Below are positions 1-8,574 of a stretch of DNA of 64,000 bases, piece after piece (within the stretch, counting starts at the first letter, position 1; each line of letters opens with the position of its first letter). This stretch comes from M3007 sp031425035 (GTDB taxonomy: Bacteria; Bacteroidota; Bacteroidia; Chitinophagales; Saprospiraceae), in NCBI GenBank assembly GCA_031425035.1, contig JANPIN010000053.1, positions 1-64,000 of the forward strand, in the 5' to 3' direction. The notes beneath the pieces were generated by a model that saw only the letters and a program-made list of their open reading frames with translations, searched no databases and was not told where the DNA came from. The translations under genes and the position numbers were made by a program.

Positions 1-174
1 AACGTTGTGGACTTTTAACTTTTTTAATCCTGAGCATAGCTTTACAGCACTGGGTTGATGTAAAGTGTTTTCAGGACAAGACATACTTTTCTAGTAAATG
101 CTGCATGGTTTGTTTTGTCCGGCAAAGGTCAGGTATGCTCCCACCGGCCGGCAAAACCAGGATCAGGTATACAG

Positions 175-188
175 TTGATTTTGATCAA
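175..188. promoter_or_regulatory. FNR/CRP-type operator upstream of CHAD gene
   Basis: The sequence TTGAT-TTTG-ATCAA is a perfect match to the FNR/Anr consensus TTGAT-N4-ATCAA and is extended by one further pair (G/C). Its centre lies about 40-45 bp before the expected transcription start of the CHAD gene, the spacing of a class II activator site. That an FNR/CRP-family protein binds here is inferred; no such regulator gene is in the window. Confidence 0.55.
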
Positions 189-213
189 CCTGCTTTATTT
201 TAGTGCTGCGATT

Positions 214-221
214 TACCTTTG
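214..221 (+). promoter_or_regulatory. Bacteroidota -7 box (TACCTTTG)
   Basis: TACCTTTG matches the Bacteroidota housekeeping -7 element TAnnTTTG. It ends 33 nt before the ATG at 255. No convincing -33 TTG is seen at the usual spacing, which fits activator dependence through the palindrome just upstream. The box overlaps the alternative TTG start at 219, which argues for the ATG at 255. Confidence 0.5.
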
Positions 222-254
222 GCGTTTATAATACTTACACCATCTAATAGTAAT

Positions 255-1064
255 ATGAAAAACGCAGATTTTCTGTATCATTCTTTCCAGGAGAAGGAAG
301 CCGTACTCCTAAATTTTATTAAAAAAACAGCGCAGCAGGACTATAATAATGAAGACCTGAAGAAGGTACGGGTCGGTATTAAAAAGATGCGCGCGACCTT
401 TTTACTTTTAACCCTGACCAACAAGAAATTTAAGGAAGAGACCCACCTGAAAGATTTAAATATCCTGTTTAAAAAAGCGGGCAAACTACGGGATAACCTG
501 ATTAGCCAACAACTACTGCATAAATACTGGTTTTCCAAACAGTGTACCATACAGCTGGAAAAAAGCTTAAAAACGCAGCTTAAAGAAGACCGGAAAAAAC
601 TACAGCGGGCTGCTGCAGGCTTTAAACTGCAAAAGCTGGAAAAAACGAGTGGAAAAGTAAAAGGCCTGTGTACGGCCACGCCGGTTTCCAGGTTACGGGC
701 CAAAGCCAGGGCATTTATAGCGGGTAAAATCAATTTGATCAGGCAGGCGACGACGCAGGGTTTGGACATAGAAGGCCTGCACGATGTCCGCCGCCATTTG
801 CGCATTATTACCAGTCTGGCGGCCTTATTCAGCGAGCATGGGTTGCCCATCCTGACGGAAAAGCGGCTGCGGTCATTGAAGCGGCTACAGGGATTACTCG
901 GCGAATGGCATGATCTGGAGATGCTGGCCGATCTGGCGCTCCGCATAATGACCGGCCTGCCGGAAAATGCGATCCGCGCCGAATGGGCTTACTTCCACCA
1001 GAAATTGCAGGTGGAAAACGAACAGCAAATGGCCATGCTGAAAAAAGAAATGCGTTCGGTTTAA
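255..1064 (+). CDS. CHAD domain protein
   Basis: The 269-residue product is helical and basic and carries the paired CHAD signatures: KKVRVGIKKMRATFLLL near the N-terminus, LHDVRRHLRIITSL in the second half, and the closing LQGLLGEWHDLEML. CHAD domains are conserved-histidine alpha-helical modules that bind polyphosphate and often localise to polyphosphate granules. There is no signal peptide, so it should be cytoplasmic, and no CYTH triphosphatase domain is fused. An open frame extends back to a TTG at 219, but that codon lies inside a -7 box, so ATG 255 is preferred. It converges on the universal stress gene with a 5-nt gap. Polyphosphate binding is inferred from the family. Confidence 0.85.
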   Translation: MKNADFLYHSFQEKEAVLLNFIKKTAQQDYNNEDLKKVRVGIKKMRATFLLLTLTNKKFKEETHLKDLNILFKKAGKLRDNLISQQLLHKYWFSKQCTIQLEKSLKTQLKEDRKKLQRAAAGFKLQKLEKTSGKVKGLCTATPVSRLRAKARAFIAGKINLIRQATTQGLDIEGLHDVRRHLRIITSLAALFSEHGLPILTEKRLRSLKRLQGLLGEWHDLEMLADLALRIMTGLPENAIRAEWAYFHQKLQVENEQQMAMLKKEMRSV

Positions 1065-1069
1065 TGCGG

Positions 1070-1903
1070 CTACACTTTCCGGTACACCAGCATCGGCACC
1101 TTGGTTGTCAGCATGACCGATTTAGAAACGCTTTCACCAAATATTTTCTCCAGCCAGGTCTTGCGGGGATGGGCAAAAAATACCACCAGCGAGGGTTTGA
1201 TCTTACTGGTCAGGCGATCCAGCTGGATAGAAAAATCGCCGTCTTCATTCAGTAACTCCAGATAAACCTGATCGAGTTGCGGGTATTTCATCCGCCACAT
1301 TAACTGAAGATTCTCCCGGTCCAGCGACATACGTTCCGGTAAGTAAAAGTGGGCGAGGTCGGTTTTTATACCCAGTGTGTTCGCAAAAGAGGATACCAGC
1401 GCCATTTCCGCATTGAAATTTTCCATGTCGGAGGCGTACAGGAGTTTTTCCAGGGGCTCCGAGCGGTAACCATGCGGCACTACGATGACGGGTACCGCCG
1501 AGCGCTGCACGGCATAGCTGGTGTAGTTGCCGATAATTTTATCGAACGTGCCGGCGCCGCGGGTACTCATGCAGATGTATTGAAAAGCATGTTCCTGCGC
1601 ATAGTCCAGCAGCGCCTTTTCCGGATGGCCATGTTCCAGCACCACAAAACTGTGCAGGCCCGGGGACACGTGCATTAATTTATGTACGTCAGCGACCATC
1701 GTTTTCAGCTTTTGCAAATTTTCAGCGGTCTGCGTACGCAGCTCCGTCTCGACCTGCTCGCGGTAAATGGTGGTCGGAATCAGGCTTTCGAAACAATGGA
1801 TAAAAACCAGTTCCACGTCCATCTGGGTAGCCAGTTGAATGGCGAAGCGTAAACCGGCCCGGGAGGCTGTGGAAAAATCGGTGGTGACGAGTATTTTCTG
1901 CAT
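1070..1903 (-). CDS. Universal stress protein, tandem UspA domains
   Basis: The 277-residue protein has two Usp domains, about residues 1-145 and 150-277. The first opens with KILVTTDFSTASRAGLRFA, the classic Usp first strand and helix, and has a glycine-rich nucleotide loop (STRGAGTFDKIIGNYTS) followed by VPVIVVP. The second domain lacks a clear glycine loop and ends VPMLVYRK. Tandem Usp proteins of this size are common in Bacteroidota, often under oxygen or stress control. An FNR-like palindrome about 95 bp before its start supports hypoxia-linked regulation here (inference). It is convergent with the CHAD gene and divergent from a broken GEVED-domain gene. Confidence 0.9.
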   Translation of the reverse strand: MQKILVTTDFSTASRAGLRFAIQLATQMDVELVFIHCFESLIPTTIYREQVETELRTQTAENLQKLKTMVADVHKLMHVSPGLHSFVVLEHGHPEKALLDYAQEHAFQYICMSTRGAGTFDKIIGNYTSYAVQRSAVPVIVVPHGYRSEPLEKLLYASDMENFNAEMALVSSFANTLGIKTDLAHFYLPERMSLDRENLQLMWRMKYPQLDQVYLELLNEDGDFSIQLDRLTSKIKPSLVVFFAHPRKTWLEKIFGESVSKSVMLTTKVPMLVYRKV

Positions 1904-1990
1904 GGTGGAAGAAATTCGGTTTTAAAGAATGGTTAGGGCAAAAATCGTGCATCGGGCTACGGTCGGACAAGATAAAGGTCAGGCGGATAT

Positions 1991-2004
1991 TTGATTTATA
2001 TCAC
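1991..2004. promoter_or_regulatory. FNR-like palindrome upstream of the usp gene
   Basis: TTGAT-TTAT-ATCAC matches TTGAT-N4-ATCAA at nine of ten positions. On the minus strand a weak -7-like TATCTTGT lies at 1967-1974, placing the palindrome about 37-42 bp before a likely start of the usp transcript. The same region would have been upstream of the ancestral GEVED gene. Confidence 0.45.
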
Positions 2005-2031
2005 CCCGTATTAATATCAATTTCGGGCAAT

Positions 2032-3048
2032 TCCTGCACAGACCTGCTGCCGATGATGGGCTTCAATTACGAACGGTATGCCGGCTGTGCGCTGCATAAT
2101 TTCACCCACCGCATCGAAATTACCCTGCGTAAGGTTTTCAATTCCGATTTTCGGTACGTAGCGTCCGATCCGCCTTATCCGGGTGGCTCACCGGATAATC
2201 CCCTGCAGCTTTACATGAATTATGACCAGCTCGATCCCGGTAATGCCCAGGTGGGCAACGGCCATTTTCCGCCCAACGGCATCGATAATTATGATTACGA
2301 CAACCTGGAAGTAGTTACCACCTATGCGCCTGACTGGAAACGCTACCCCTATTTATTTAACCGGAGCGAACCGATCAACTGTACCGCCTGGGGCTGCGAG
2401 GGGGATTGCGGACTGAATTACGTAAGTTGGTGGCTGCGTCATATTCCTCATTTCCGGTGTAAAGATAAAACCGGGATCCTGAACAACTGGTGGCCCTATA
2501 TTATCGACTATCAGGAAGGCCGGACTTTGGAAGCGCAAACCTCCGCCTGCAATTGCCAGATGTTCGATGATGAAATAGCCAACTGTACTGCCGGCGGTGA
2601 ATTTCCCTGGCATGACTGGATTGCCCGGGTGAAAATGGCCAACCTGGATAATAACTCCGGCAAGAGCGCGTACAGTGATTTTAGCCAGCAAACCTTGGAT
2701 GTAAATGCCGGTTTTCCGGTGGAAATTACGCTGGGTACCGGCTTCAGTTACACGACCTATGATGAATACTGGAAAGTGTGGATCGATTATAATCAGGACG
2801 GGATTTTTGATGAAGCAACCGAGACGTTTATCTCGCTAACCGCCCCCAAACCTGCTGACGGCACCCCGTTCAACAACGTAACCAGTTCGGCTTTTGTGCT
2901 GGGAGGTTTTACCTAGGATTTTACGACCCGGATGCGCGTGGCGATGAAACGTGGGGCTTATCCAACGCCCTGTGAGCACTTTGCTTTTGGCGAAGTCGAA
3001 GACAACGTTTCCACAAAATATTTAAAATCTGTTTTTAAATTTTCGTAG
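2032..3048 (+). pseudogene. GEVED-domain secreted protein, truncated with in-frame TAG
   Basis: The frame encodes a Cys- and Trp-rich secreted-type region (GFNYERYAGCALHNFTHRIE near the start), then a GEVED domain: FPWHDWIARVKMANLDNNSGK, later DEYWKVWIDYNQDGIFDEA. An in-frame TAG at 2914-2916 interrupts it, after which the same frame resumes with TTRMRVAMKRGAYPTPCEH and the family-defining FGEVEDN, ending at 3048. There is no signal peptide: residues that look coding run upstream of ATG 2053 with no plausible start before the divergent usp gene, so the 5' end is missing. The usual T9SS tail after GEVED is also absent. Its 3' end overlaps the end of the convergent gene. I read it as a decayed fragment. 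Confidence 0.75.
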
Positions 3049-3386
3049 CGTTTTTCGAAGCTCTGCACCTGCTGGCGTAACACATTATGATCGGTGTTGA
3101 ATTGATGATGGACACAACTGCATTGCGAAATCGAGATGACCGAAAACCAGCTTTCATAATGATCGAGCTGTTTATTCAACACATCCAGGTGATCACATTC
3201 GGTGTGGAATTTAGTCATGAATGCCTTCACCTGATCGCCAATGATCCGGTCCCCCTGTTTGGCAGCGATTTCATGGAGCCAGTGGCTATACAGTTTCATT
3301 TCGTAAGTGTAGAAACTGGCTTCCATGGCCCATAATTTATACTCAAAATGAAAATTCGTTAGATAGTTAATCACTGATGTTTGCAT
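2958..3386 (-). CDS. Conserved-looking hypothetical protein, helical
   Basis: The 142-residue product is helix-rich and charged, with many aromatic and His/Cys residues (HTECDHLDVLNKQLDHYESW, SISQCSCVHHQF), and has no signal peptide or membrane segment. I do not recognise a family. Its last 20-30 codons are antisense to the conserved GEVED end of the neighbouring remnant, so its natural C-terminus may have been replaced when the two were brought together. It lies 11 nt after the HPPD stop on the same strand and could be the last gene of the hmgA-HPPD transcript. Confidence 0.55.
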   Translation of the reverse strand: MQTSVINYLTNFHFEYKLWAMEASFYTYEMKLYSHWLHEIAAKQGDRIIGDQVKAFMTKFHTECDHLDVLNKQLDHYESWFSVISISQCSCVHHQFNTDHNVLRQQVQSFEKRYENLKTDFKYFVETLSSTSPKAKCSQGVG

Positions 3387-3397
3387 GATGGTTTTGA

Positions 3398-4549
3398 TTA
3401 CAGTGTTCCACGTCGTGCCTGTTCCGCTTCGATGCTTTCAAACAGCGCCTGAAAATTGCCCTTGCCAAACGAATTTGCACCCTTGCGTTGAATGATTTCA
3501 AAAAAGAGGGTAGGGCGGTCTTCCACCGGGCGGGTGAATATTTGCAGTAGATAACCTTCGTCATCGCGGTCCACCATGATGCCGAGATCTTTCAGTGCTT
3601 CCAGGTCTTCCTCGATGGTGCCAACCCGGTCCGCTACGGTATCATAGTAGTGACCCGGTACGTGCAGGAATTCGACCCCGCGGGCGCGCATTTCCCGAAC
3701 GGTAAAAACTATATCATTGGTAGCCAACGCTATATGCTGGCAACCGGATCCTTCATAAAAATCGAGGTACTCTTCGATCTGTGATTTCTTTAACCCTTCC
3801 GCCGGCTCATTAATGGGAAATTTGATGCGCCCGTTGCCATTGGTCATCACCTTGCTCATTAGTGCGGAATACTCGGTGGAAATATCCTTGTCGTCGAAAG
3901 AGATCAGGTTGGCAAAGCCCATCACCTCCCGGTAGAATTTCGCCCAGGTGTTCATCTGTCCCCAGCCCACATTACCAACCAGGTGATCGATGTATTTAAA
4001 CCCCATGGTTGGCGGGTGGAAATTGGTTTCCCAGGCCGTATAACCGGGCAGGAAGGCGCCGTGGTAGTTTTTCCGTTCGACAAAAATATGCACCGTATCG
4101 CCGTAGGTATGGATGCCCGAGCGGACGACTTCGCCGAAAGCATCTTTTTCCACCGTTGGATGCAGGTAAGGTGTTGCACCGCGTTTAACCGTTTGCTCGA
4201 AAGCGTCCCGGGCATCGTCGACCCACAGGGCGATGACTTTCACCCCGTCGCCATGTTTATGAATATGCTCGGCAATCGGACCATGTGAACTGAGCGGCGT
4301 AGTCAGTACCAGGCAGACCTTGCCTTGCCGCAGCACATAGGAAGTGCGGTCACGCTGTCCCGTTTCCAGCCCGGCGTAGGCCTGGGATTGAAACCCGAAA
4401 GCCGTTTTGTAGTAGTGGGCGGCCTGTTTGGCGTTGCCGACGTATAATTCAATATAATCGGTGCCCAGCAGCGGTAGAAAATCTTCGGCATCCGGGAATA
4501 TTTTCTGCAGGCCGTACTGATAGTTAGTAATACCGGAGAGGTCAGACAT
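3398..4549 (-). CDS. hppD: 4-hydroxyphenylpyruvate dioxygenase
   Basis: This Fe(II) enzyme converts 4-hydroxyphenylpyruvate to homogentisate in tyrosine breakdown. At 383 residues it is full length, with two vicinal-oxygen-chelate halves. The N-terminal half starts at LGTDYIELYVGNAKQAAHYY. The C-terminal half carries the three iron ligands: His in YIDHLVGNV, His in CQHIALATND and Glu in LFFEIIQRKG. The closing RKGANSFGKGNFQALFESIE is typical of the family. It follows hmgA on the same strand with a 50-nt gap that holds its own possible promoter, so the two pathway genes are co-directional. Confidence 0.95.
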   Translation of the reverse strand: MSDLSGITNYQYGLQKIFPDAEDFLPLLGTDYIELYVGNAKQAAHYYKTAFGFQSQAYAGLETGQRDRTSYVLRQGKVCLVLTTPLSSHGPIAEHIHKHGDGVKVIALWVDDARDAFEQTVKRGATPYLHPTVEKDAFGEVVRSGIHTYGDTVHIFVERKNYHGAFLPGYTAWETNFHPPTMGFKYIDHLVGNVGWGQMNTWAKFYREVMGFANLISFDDKDISTEYSALMSKVMTNGNGRIKFPINEPAEGLKKSQIEEYLDFYEGSGCQHIALATNDIVFTVREMRARGVEFLHVPGHYYDTVADRVGTIEEDLEALKDLGIMVDRDDEGYLLQIFTRPVEDRPTLFFEIIQRKGANSFGKGNFQALFESIEAEQARRGTL

Positions 4550-4562
4550 GGTATGCGTTTTA

Positions 4563-4585
4563 TTTGCCGGCAGGCGGCAAAGGTG
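4563..4585 (-). promoter_or_regulatory. -7-like box and short hairpin before HPPD
   Basis: On the minus strand CACCTTTG (4578-4585) differs from TAnnTTTG at one base and ends 28 nt before the HPPD ATG, the same distance as for the rhlE-type helicase gene. It merges with a hairpin: TTTGCCG (minus strand), a 5-nt loop, and CGGCAAA. This may be an internal promoter with a structured leader. Confidence 0.35.
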
Positions 4586-4599
4586 AAGAGATTGGGCAA

Positions 4600-5616
4600 T
4601 TAGATTTCTTCGATCATCCAGGATTTATAATAGTCTTCCACATCGAGCAGTAAAGCCGCTTCGGTGATCATCATCGGGCGGAAAGGGTCGATCATCACGG
4701 CCAGTTCCTCCGTCGACTTTTTCCCGATACTGCGTTCCACCGTTCCCGGGTGCGGACCATGCGGAAGTCCGGCAGGATGCAGTGTCAGCTGGCCTTTTTT
4801 GATGTTGTTGCGGCTCATAAAATCGCCATCGACATAGTAGAGAATTTCGTCGGAATCGATGTTGCTGTGTTGATAGGGCGCTGGTATGGCCTGGGGATGA
4901 TAGTCGTATAAACGGGGCACGAACGAACAGATCACGAATCCATCGCCTTCAAACTGCTGGTGGACCGGTGGGGGCTGATGAATGCGGCCGGTAATGGGCT
5001 CAAAATCAAAAATGGAAAAGCCGTAGGGGTATAAATAACCGTCCCAACCCACTACGTCGAAAGGGTGGGTAGCGTATATATACGGGTAGATCATGCCCTG
5101 TTTTTTGATCAGGATCTCGAAGTCACCGCGTTCATTGTTGGTTTCCAGTTCCTGCGGCAATTTGAAATCCAGGTAATCCCCATAGGCGAAGACGATGTGG
5201 CCGAATGCTGTTTTCAGTATGCCGCTGCCCCGGTGCACGAACAGGATTTCATCGGCGTCGGCGTTTTTAAAAAATAAGTCCCGCGTACCGGCTCTCGGAG
5301 CGGCCAGACCAACGTGCAGATCGTGGTTAACAAAAAGCGTGGTCCGGCTTTCCAGGTAATGATCACAGGCCGGCAAATCGAAGCCCTGGAAGCTGAGGGC
5401 CTGCAGGTTCTTAGCCACCGCAATTTTGGGCGCCACGGAATACGGCTCCCCGCGGTATTTTACCATGGTCGGTGGATGCAGGTGATAAACCAGAGACGAC
5501 ACCCCGGAAAATCCCTGGGTACCCACCAGTTCTTCAGCGTATAAACTACCGTTATTTTCAGTCCGGAACTGGACGTGTCGTTTATGGGGAATGTTGCCGA
5601 GACGATGGTAAAACAT
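4600..5616 (-). CDS. hmgA: Homogentisate 1,2-dioxygenase with internal deletion
   Basis: The family opens the homogentisate ring to maleylacetoacetate. The iron site is present: His and Glu in PYQHSNIDSDEILYY and His in GLPHGPHPGT; THPFDVVGWDG and the HQPPPVHQ segment are also family-typical. The protein is 338 residues, while Bacteroidota relatives are usually about 385. The missing part can be placed: FAYGDYL (ending at residue 149) runs straight into DFKLPQELET, whereas relatives have roughly 45-50 residues between these points, including an RG-x-IY strand and a segment ending SPFCERD. The break is in frame at about 5165-5172. The lost block belongs to the N-terminal cupin-like core, so activity is uncertain. 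Confidence 0.85.
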   Translation of the reverse strand: MFYHRLGNIPHKRHVQFRTENNGSLYAEELVGTQGFSGVSSLVYHLHPPTMVKYRGEPYSVAPKIAVAKNLQALSFQGFDLPACDHYLESRTTLFVNHDLHVGLAAPRAGTRDLFFKNADADEILFVHRGSGILKTAFGHIVFAYGDYLDFKLPQELETNNERGDFEILIKKQGMIYPYIYATHPFDVVGWDGYLYPYGFSIFDFEPITGRIHQPPPVHQQFEGDGFVICSFVPRLYDYHPQAIPAPYQHSNIDSDEILYYVDGDFMSRNNIKKGQLTLHPAGLPHGPHPGTVERSIGKKSTEELAVMIDPFRPMMITEAALLLDVEDYYKSWMIEEI

Positions 5617-5671
5617 AGTTTTTTATTAAAAAAAATGGAATAAAAGTGCGTTGAAAGCCTGCTGAAACCCA

Positions 5672-5679
5672 CAAAGGTT
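5672..5679 (-). promoter_or_regulatory. -7-like box before hmgA
   Basis: Minus-strand AACCTTTG differs from TAnnTTTG at the first base and lies 56 nt before the hmgA ATG. A further FNR-like palindrome lies about 58 bp upstream of it. Confidence 0.3.
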
Positions 5680-5723
5680 GGTAACTACACGACGGTCCGG
5701 AATGATGAAAATAAGCCCGGCTG

Positions 5724-5737
5724 ATGATATTCATCAA
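5724..5737. promoter_or_regulatory. FNR-like palindrome upstream of hmgA
   Basis: ATGAT-ATTC-ATCAA matches TTGAT-N4-ATCAA at nine of ten positions. Its centre is about 64 bp before the start implied by the -7-like box at 5672-5679, close to a class I position. The rest of the 5617-5868 gap shows nothing further that I can support. Confidence 0.35.
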
Positions 5738-5868
5738 CATCGGATTTACTATCTGGCCGGTACTTTGATACCCGGATGGCGGTAGCTCACCGGAGAAGTA
5801 GAGTGGAAAGACGGCGTCATCTCCATTCACAAAGGTGATGTGACGGTTGTGAGATAATTAAACCAATT

Positions 5869-7053
5869 ATGTTTTTAAAAACCATATTAACCTGGCTGCT
5901 CCCCATTTTCCTGTGGCTTTGTGTCGCCCGATGTCAGACGAGCGCGCAAATCAGCGGTAAAATCGATTTAGCGGAGGGCTGGAGACCGCGCTTATACCTG
6001 ATCCAGGCGCGCAGTTTCGCGGAAATCGCCACCAGTTTTGTACCCTTCGTGCTGGATTCGGCCTGGGTGGAATCGGACGGCAGTTTTGAGTTCGAACACC
6101 TGCCTAAAGCTGACGCTCCGCTCCTGCTGGAACTGTGCATCCAACCGGTCGGCGCGCGTTTTAAAACCCGGTTGCTGGATGATAATCCGCTGTTGGCCAA
6201 TTATATGCCCTTTGTTTTTCAGCCCGGAGAAACAATACGTATGATGGCCGCAGCCGATCGTTTGCAGGCCAGTTTTTCCATTGTAAATCCATCTCCGGAA
6301 AACCGGGCCTTGCTGCAACTGCGCGACCTGCGTCATGTCGCCTACACGCAGTCCTGGGCGAAACATGCCGGGGAGCAGCCGGACGAACATAATTTAATGG
6401 AGCGGGAAACCGCCTGGCACAACTTCCAGCGCCCGTTGATGGCTTTTGCGGATAGTACGCCTTATTTATGGCCGGCACTGCTCGCGGCGCATTGGGTCAG
6501 CCCATCCGGCGATTACGAACGTGTACCGGAGTTCCTGGTCGGTCTCTGCCGGAAATGGCGTTCGCAAACCAGTGGCCAGCCCTGGGTCGACCAGCTTTGC
6601 CAGTCTGCTAATCCGGATAAGTTGCCTCTATTGGCCGGCAGCATCATGCCGGATTACTTATTGCCCATGTCTACGGGTGATTCGATCCGGTTGCATGACT
6701 TACTGGGCAGCCGGCTGACCATACTCGATATATGGGCTTCCTGGTGTGCGCCTTGTCGTAGGGAAAACCGGGAGGTACTGACCCCCATGTTCCAGCTTTA
6801 CCGGGACCGCGGTTTGCAAATTGTCGGTTATTCCATTGACAGTAACCTGGAAGCCTGGAAAGCCGCCATGGGGAAAGACCAGGCCAATTGGCCACAGGCT
6901 TCGCACCTGAGCGGAGATGAAACCCCTTTCATGCAGGCATTGCGGATCACGACTATTCCCGCCAATTTCGTGCTGGATGCACAGGGGAAAGTACTGGCCA
7001 AAAACGTGCACGGCGCGGAATTGAAAGCGCTTATCGCTCAATATTTACCTTGA
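5869..7053 (+). CDS. TlpA-like periplasmic thiol-disulfide protein
   Basis: The 394-residue protein has an N-terminal signal peptide (hydrophobic residues 5-20), a beta-rich region of about 230 residues of the kind found before thioredoxin folds in Bacteroidota (DUF4369-like), and a C-terminal TlpA/AhpC-TSA thioredoxin domain. The redox motif WCAPC is at residues 292-296, followed by LQIVGYSIDSN and the cis-proline region ITTIPANFVLD. It should act in the periplasm in reducing or exchanging disulfides; the substrate is unknown. It is a single gene, divergent from hmgA. Confidence 0.88.
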   Translation: MFLKTILTWLLPIFLWLCVARCQTSAQISGKIDLAEGWRPRLYLIQARSFAEIATSFVPFVLDSAWVESDGSFEFEHLPKADAPLLLELCIQPVGARFKTRLLDDNPLLANYMPFVFQPGETIRMMAAADRLQASFSIVNPSPENRALLQLRDLRHVAYTQSWAKHAGEQPDEHNLMERETAWHNFQRPLMAFADSTPYLWPALLAAHWVSPSGDYERVPEFLVGLCRKWRSQTSGQPWVDQLCQSANPDKLPLLAGSIMPDYLLPMSTGDSIRLHDLLGSRLTILDIWASWCAPCRRENREVLTPMFQLYRDRGLQIVGYSIDSNLEAWKAAMGKDQANWPQASHLSGDETPFMQALRITTIPANFVLDAQGKVLAKNVHGAELKALIAQYLP

Positions 7054-7132
7054 TTATAATTGATGCGCAGTGGTATTGAAAAAAGTGGGATTATAAATAC
7101 CGGATAACCAGTTATTCAAACCAACAAACCAC

Positions 7133-7801
7133 TCAAACTTGCCTTTGCACCGCAATCGACTGCAAACGCGGCGCCCGGGCCAGGATCATATACACCACGA
7201 CACTTATAACGGCGGCAAAAAAACACCATACGGAGACCAGGTACTGCTCGAAATAAATTTTTGACACCAGCAGGGAAATTAATGCCGCCCAGGCCAGCCA
7301 TTTCATGCCTTTTACGCTGGAAATAAACGCCGGAATGACCGTAGCAATGAAATAGGGTAGTCCGGACGAAATGGCCAACATGGCCGGAACAGTGACCTTA
7401 TAAACAATATGATGTTCCTGGATTTCCGCTACAGTTGTTTTAGAAAATACGGCAAACATTAGAAAAGCGGCCACCGCCACGCCTATTCCCAGTAATAATT
7501 TCAATACCCGCTTGCGTTCCGTATTTTCTTCCATCAGCATAATAGAAAGCGGCACCCAGATCGGCCAGACCGCCTGTGCAAAAATCAGGAAGGCATGCGT
7601 AGACGTTTGTGCCCAGTAACTGTATGCCGGATTAGATAAAGATAACCAGACAAAACCTTCTATGATCTGTTGTGCGCCAAATATCAACGGAATACTGGCA
7701 AAGGCATACTGTTTGGGGACGGTTACTTTTTTAAGTACAGGAATACTGGTAGCACAAAGCGCTATCCCGACTCCAAAACTGGCAGTAGCGGAGAAACACA
7801 T
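7133..7801 (-). CDS. DUF6629-type multi-pass membrane protein
   Basis: The 222-residue protein begins MCFSATASFGVGIALC and has FASIPLIFGAQQIIEGFVWL, both hallmarks of the DUF6629 family. Around seven hydrophobic segments span the length and the C-terminus is short and basic. The function of the family is unknown. The stop is preceded, on the genome, by an AACCAACAAACCACTCAAAC word tract of the kind seen after several other stops in this window. It is co-directional with the ABC ATPase gene upstream, 36 nt away. Confidence 0.75.
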   Translation of the reverse strand: MCFSATASFGVGIALCATSIPVLKKVTVPKQYAFASIPLIFGAQQIIEGFVWLSLSNPAYSYWAQTSTHAFLIFAQAVWPIWVPLSIMLMEENTERKRVLKLLLGIGVAVAAFLMFAVFSKTTVAEIQEHHIVYKVTVPAMLAISSGLPYFIATVIPAFISSVKGMKWLAWAALISLLVSKIYFEQYLVSVWCFFAAVISVVVYMILARAPRLQSIAVQRQV

Positions 7802-7837
7802 AGTTATTGGTTTTAAAAAATAATATAGAAAATCTAT

Positions 7838-8512
7838 TCACTGGTTGATGATCCGGCCATCCTGCATTTCAATAATGCGATGGGTGTTTTCAGCAAATGC
7901 CTGGTCATGGGTCACAATGAGCAAGGTTTGTTTAAATTCTTCCGACAAGCGTTTAAAAATATCAAAAACGACGTCACTGTTCTTCTTGTCCAGATTGCCC
8001 GTCGGTTCGTCCCCCATAATAATAATCGGGTCATTGATCAGTGCGCGGGCAATTGCTACGCGCTGCTTTTCCCCGCCGGACAACTGGTTGGCTTTTTTTA
8101 GAGCCAGGTTATCAATATCCAGCATTTTAAGACGCTCATAAGCGCGGTGTTCTATTTCCGCTTCTGTAAATTGGGCTCGCTTCAGTCCTGGCAACATGAC
8201 GTTTTTCAGGACCGTAAATTCATTTAATAAGTAGTGGAACTGAAAAACAAACCCAATTTTTTCATTTCGAATGCTCGCCAGCTGGCTTTCACTTTTGCCC
8301 CGCATGACGTCGCCATCAATGCGTAATTCGCCCTCGTAATCCGTATCCATCGTTGAGAGGATATAGAGCAGCGTGGACTTTCCGCAACCTGATTTTCCGG
8401 TGATCGCCACAAATTCGCCCGCATTGACCGAGAAATTAATGTTTTTCAGCACCTGCACCCGCACCGGATCTATAAAGTATTTATTGATTTGACTGGTCTC
8501 AAGTACGGACAT
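7838..8512 (-). CDS. ABC transporter ATP-binding protein, MacB/LolD type
   Basis: The 224-residue ATPase has Walker A GKSGCGKS (39-46), a Q-loop followed by FHYLLNEFTVLKNVMLPG as in LolD/MacB/FtsE-type ATPases, the signature LSGGEKQ (144-150), Walker B IIIMGDEP (163-170) and an H-loop in LLIVTHD. It pairs with the FtsX-type permease and the lipoprotein adaptor encoded upstream on the same strand, together a three-part tripartite or mechanotransmission exporter. The ATPase is separated from the permease gene by a 279-nt repeat-rich gap, so it may be transcribed with them only through that gap. Confidence 0.93.
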   Translation of the reverse strand: MSVLETSQINKYFIDPVRVQVLKNINFSVNAGEFVAITGKSGCGKSTLLYILSTMDTDYEGELRIDGDVMRGKSESQLASIRNEKIGFVFQFHYLLNEFTVLKNVMLPGLKRAQFTEAEIEHRAYERLKMLDIDNLALKKANQLSGGEKQRVAIARALINDPIIIMGDEPTGNLDKKNSDVVFDIFKRLSEEFKQTLLIVTHDQAFAENTHRIIEMQDGRIINQ

Positions 8513-8574
8513 GGAGGGCAGGTTTGCTGTTTTGAATTTGGTTGTATTGCTTCGCCATCAACCGGGAGATTTTT

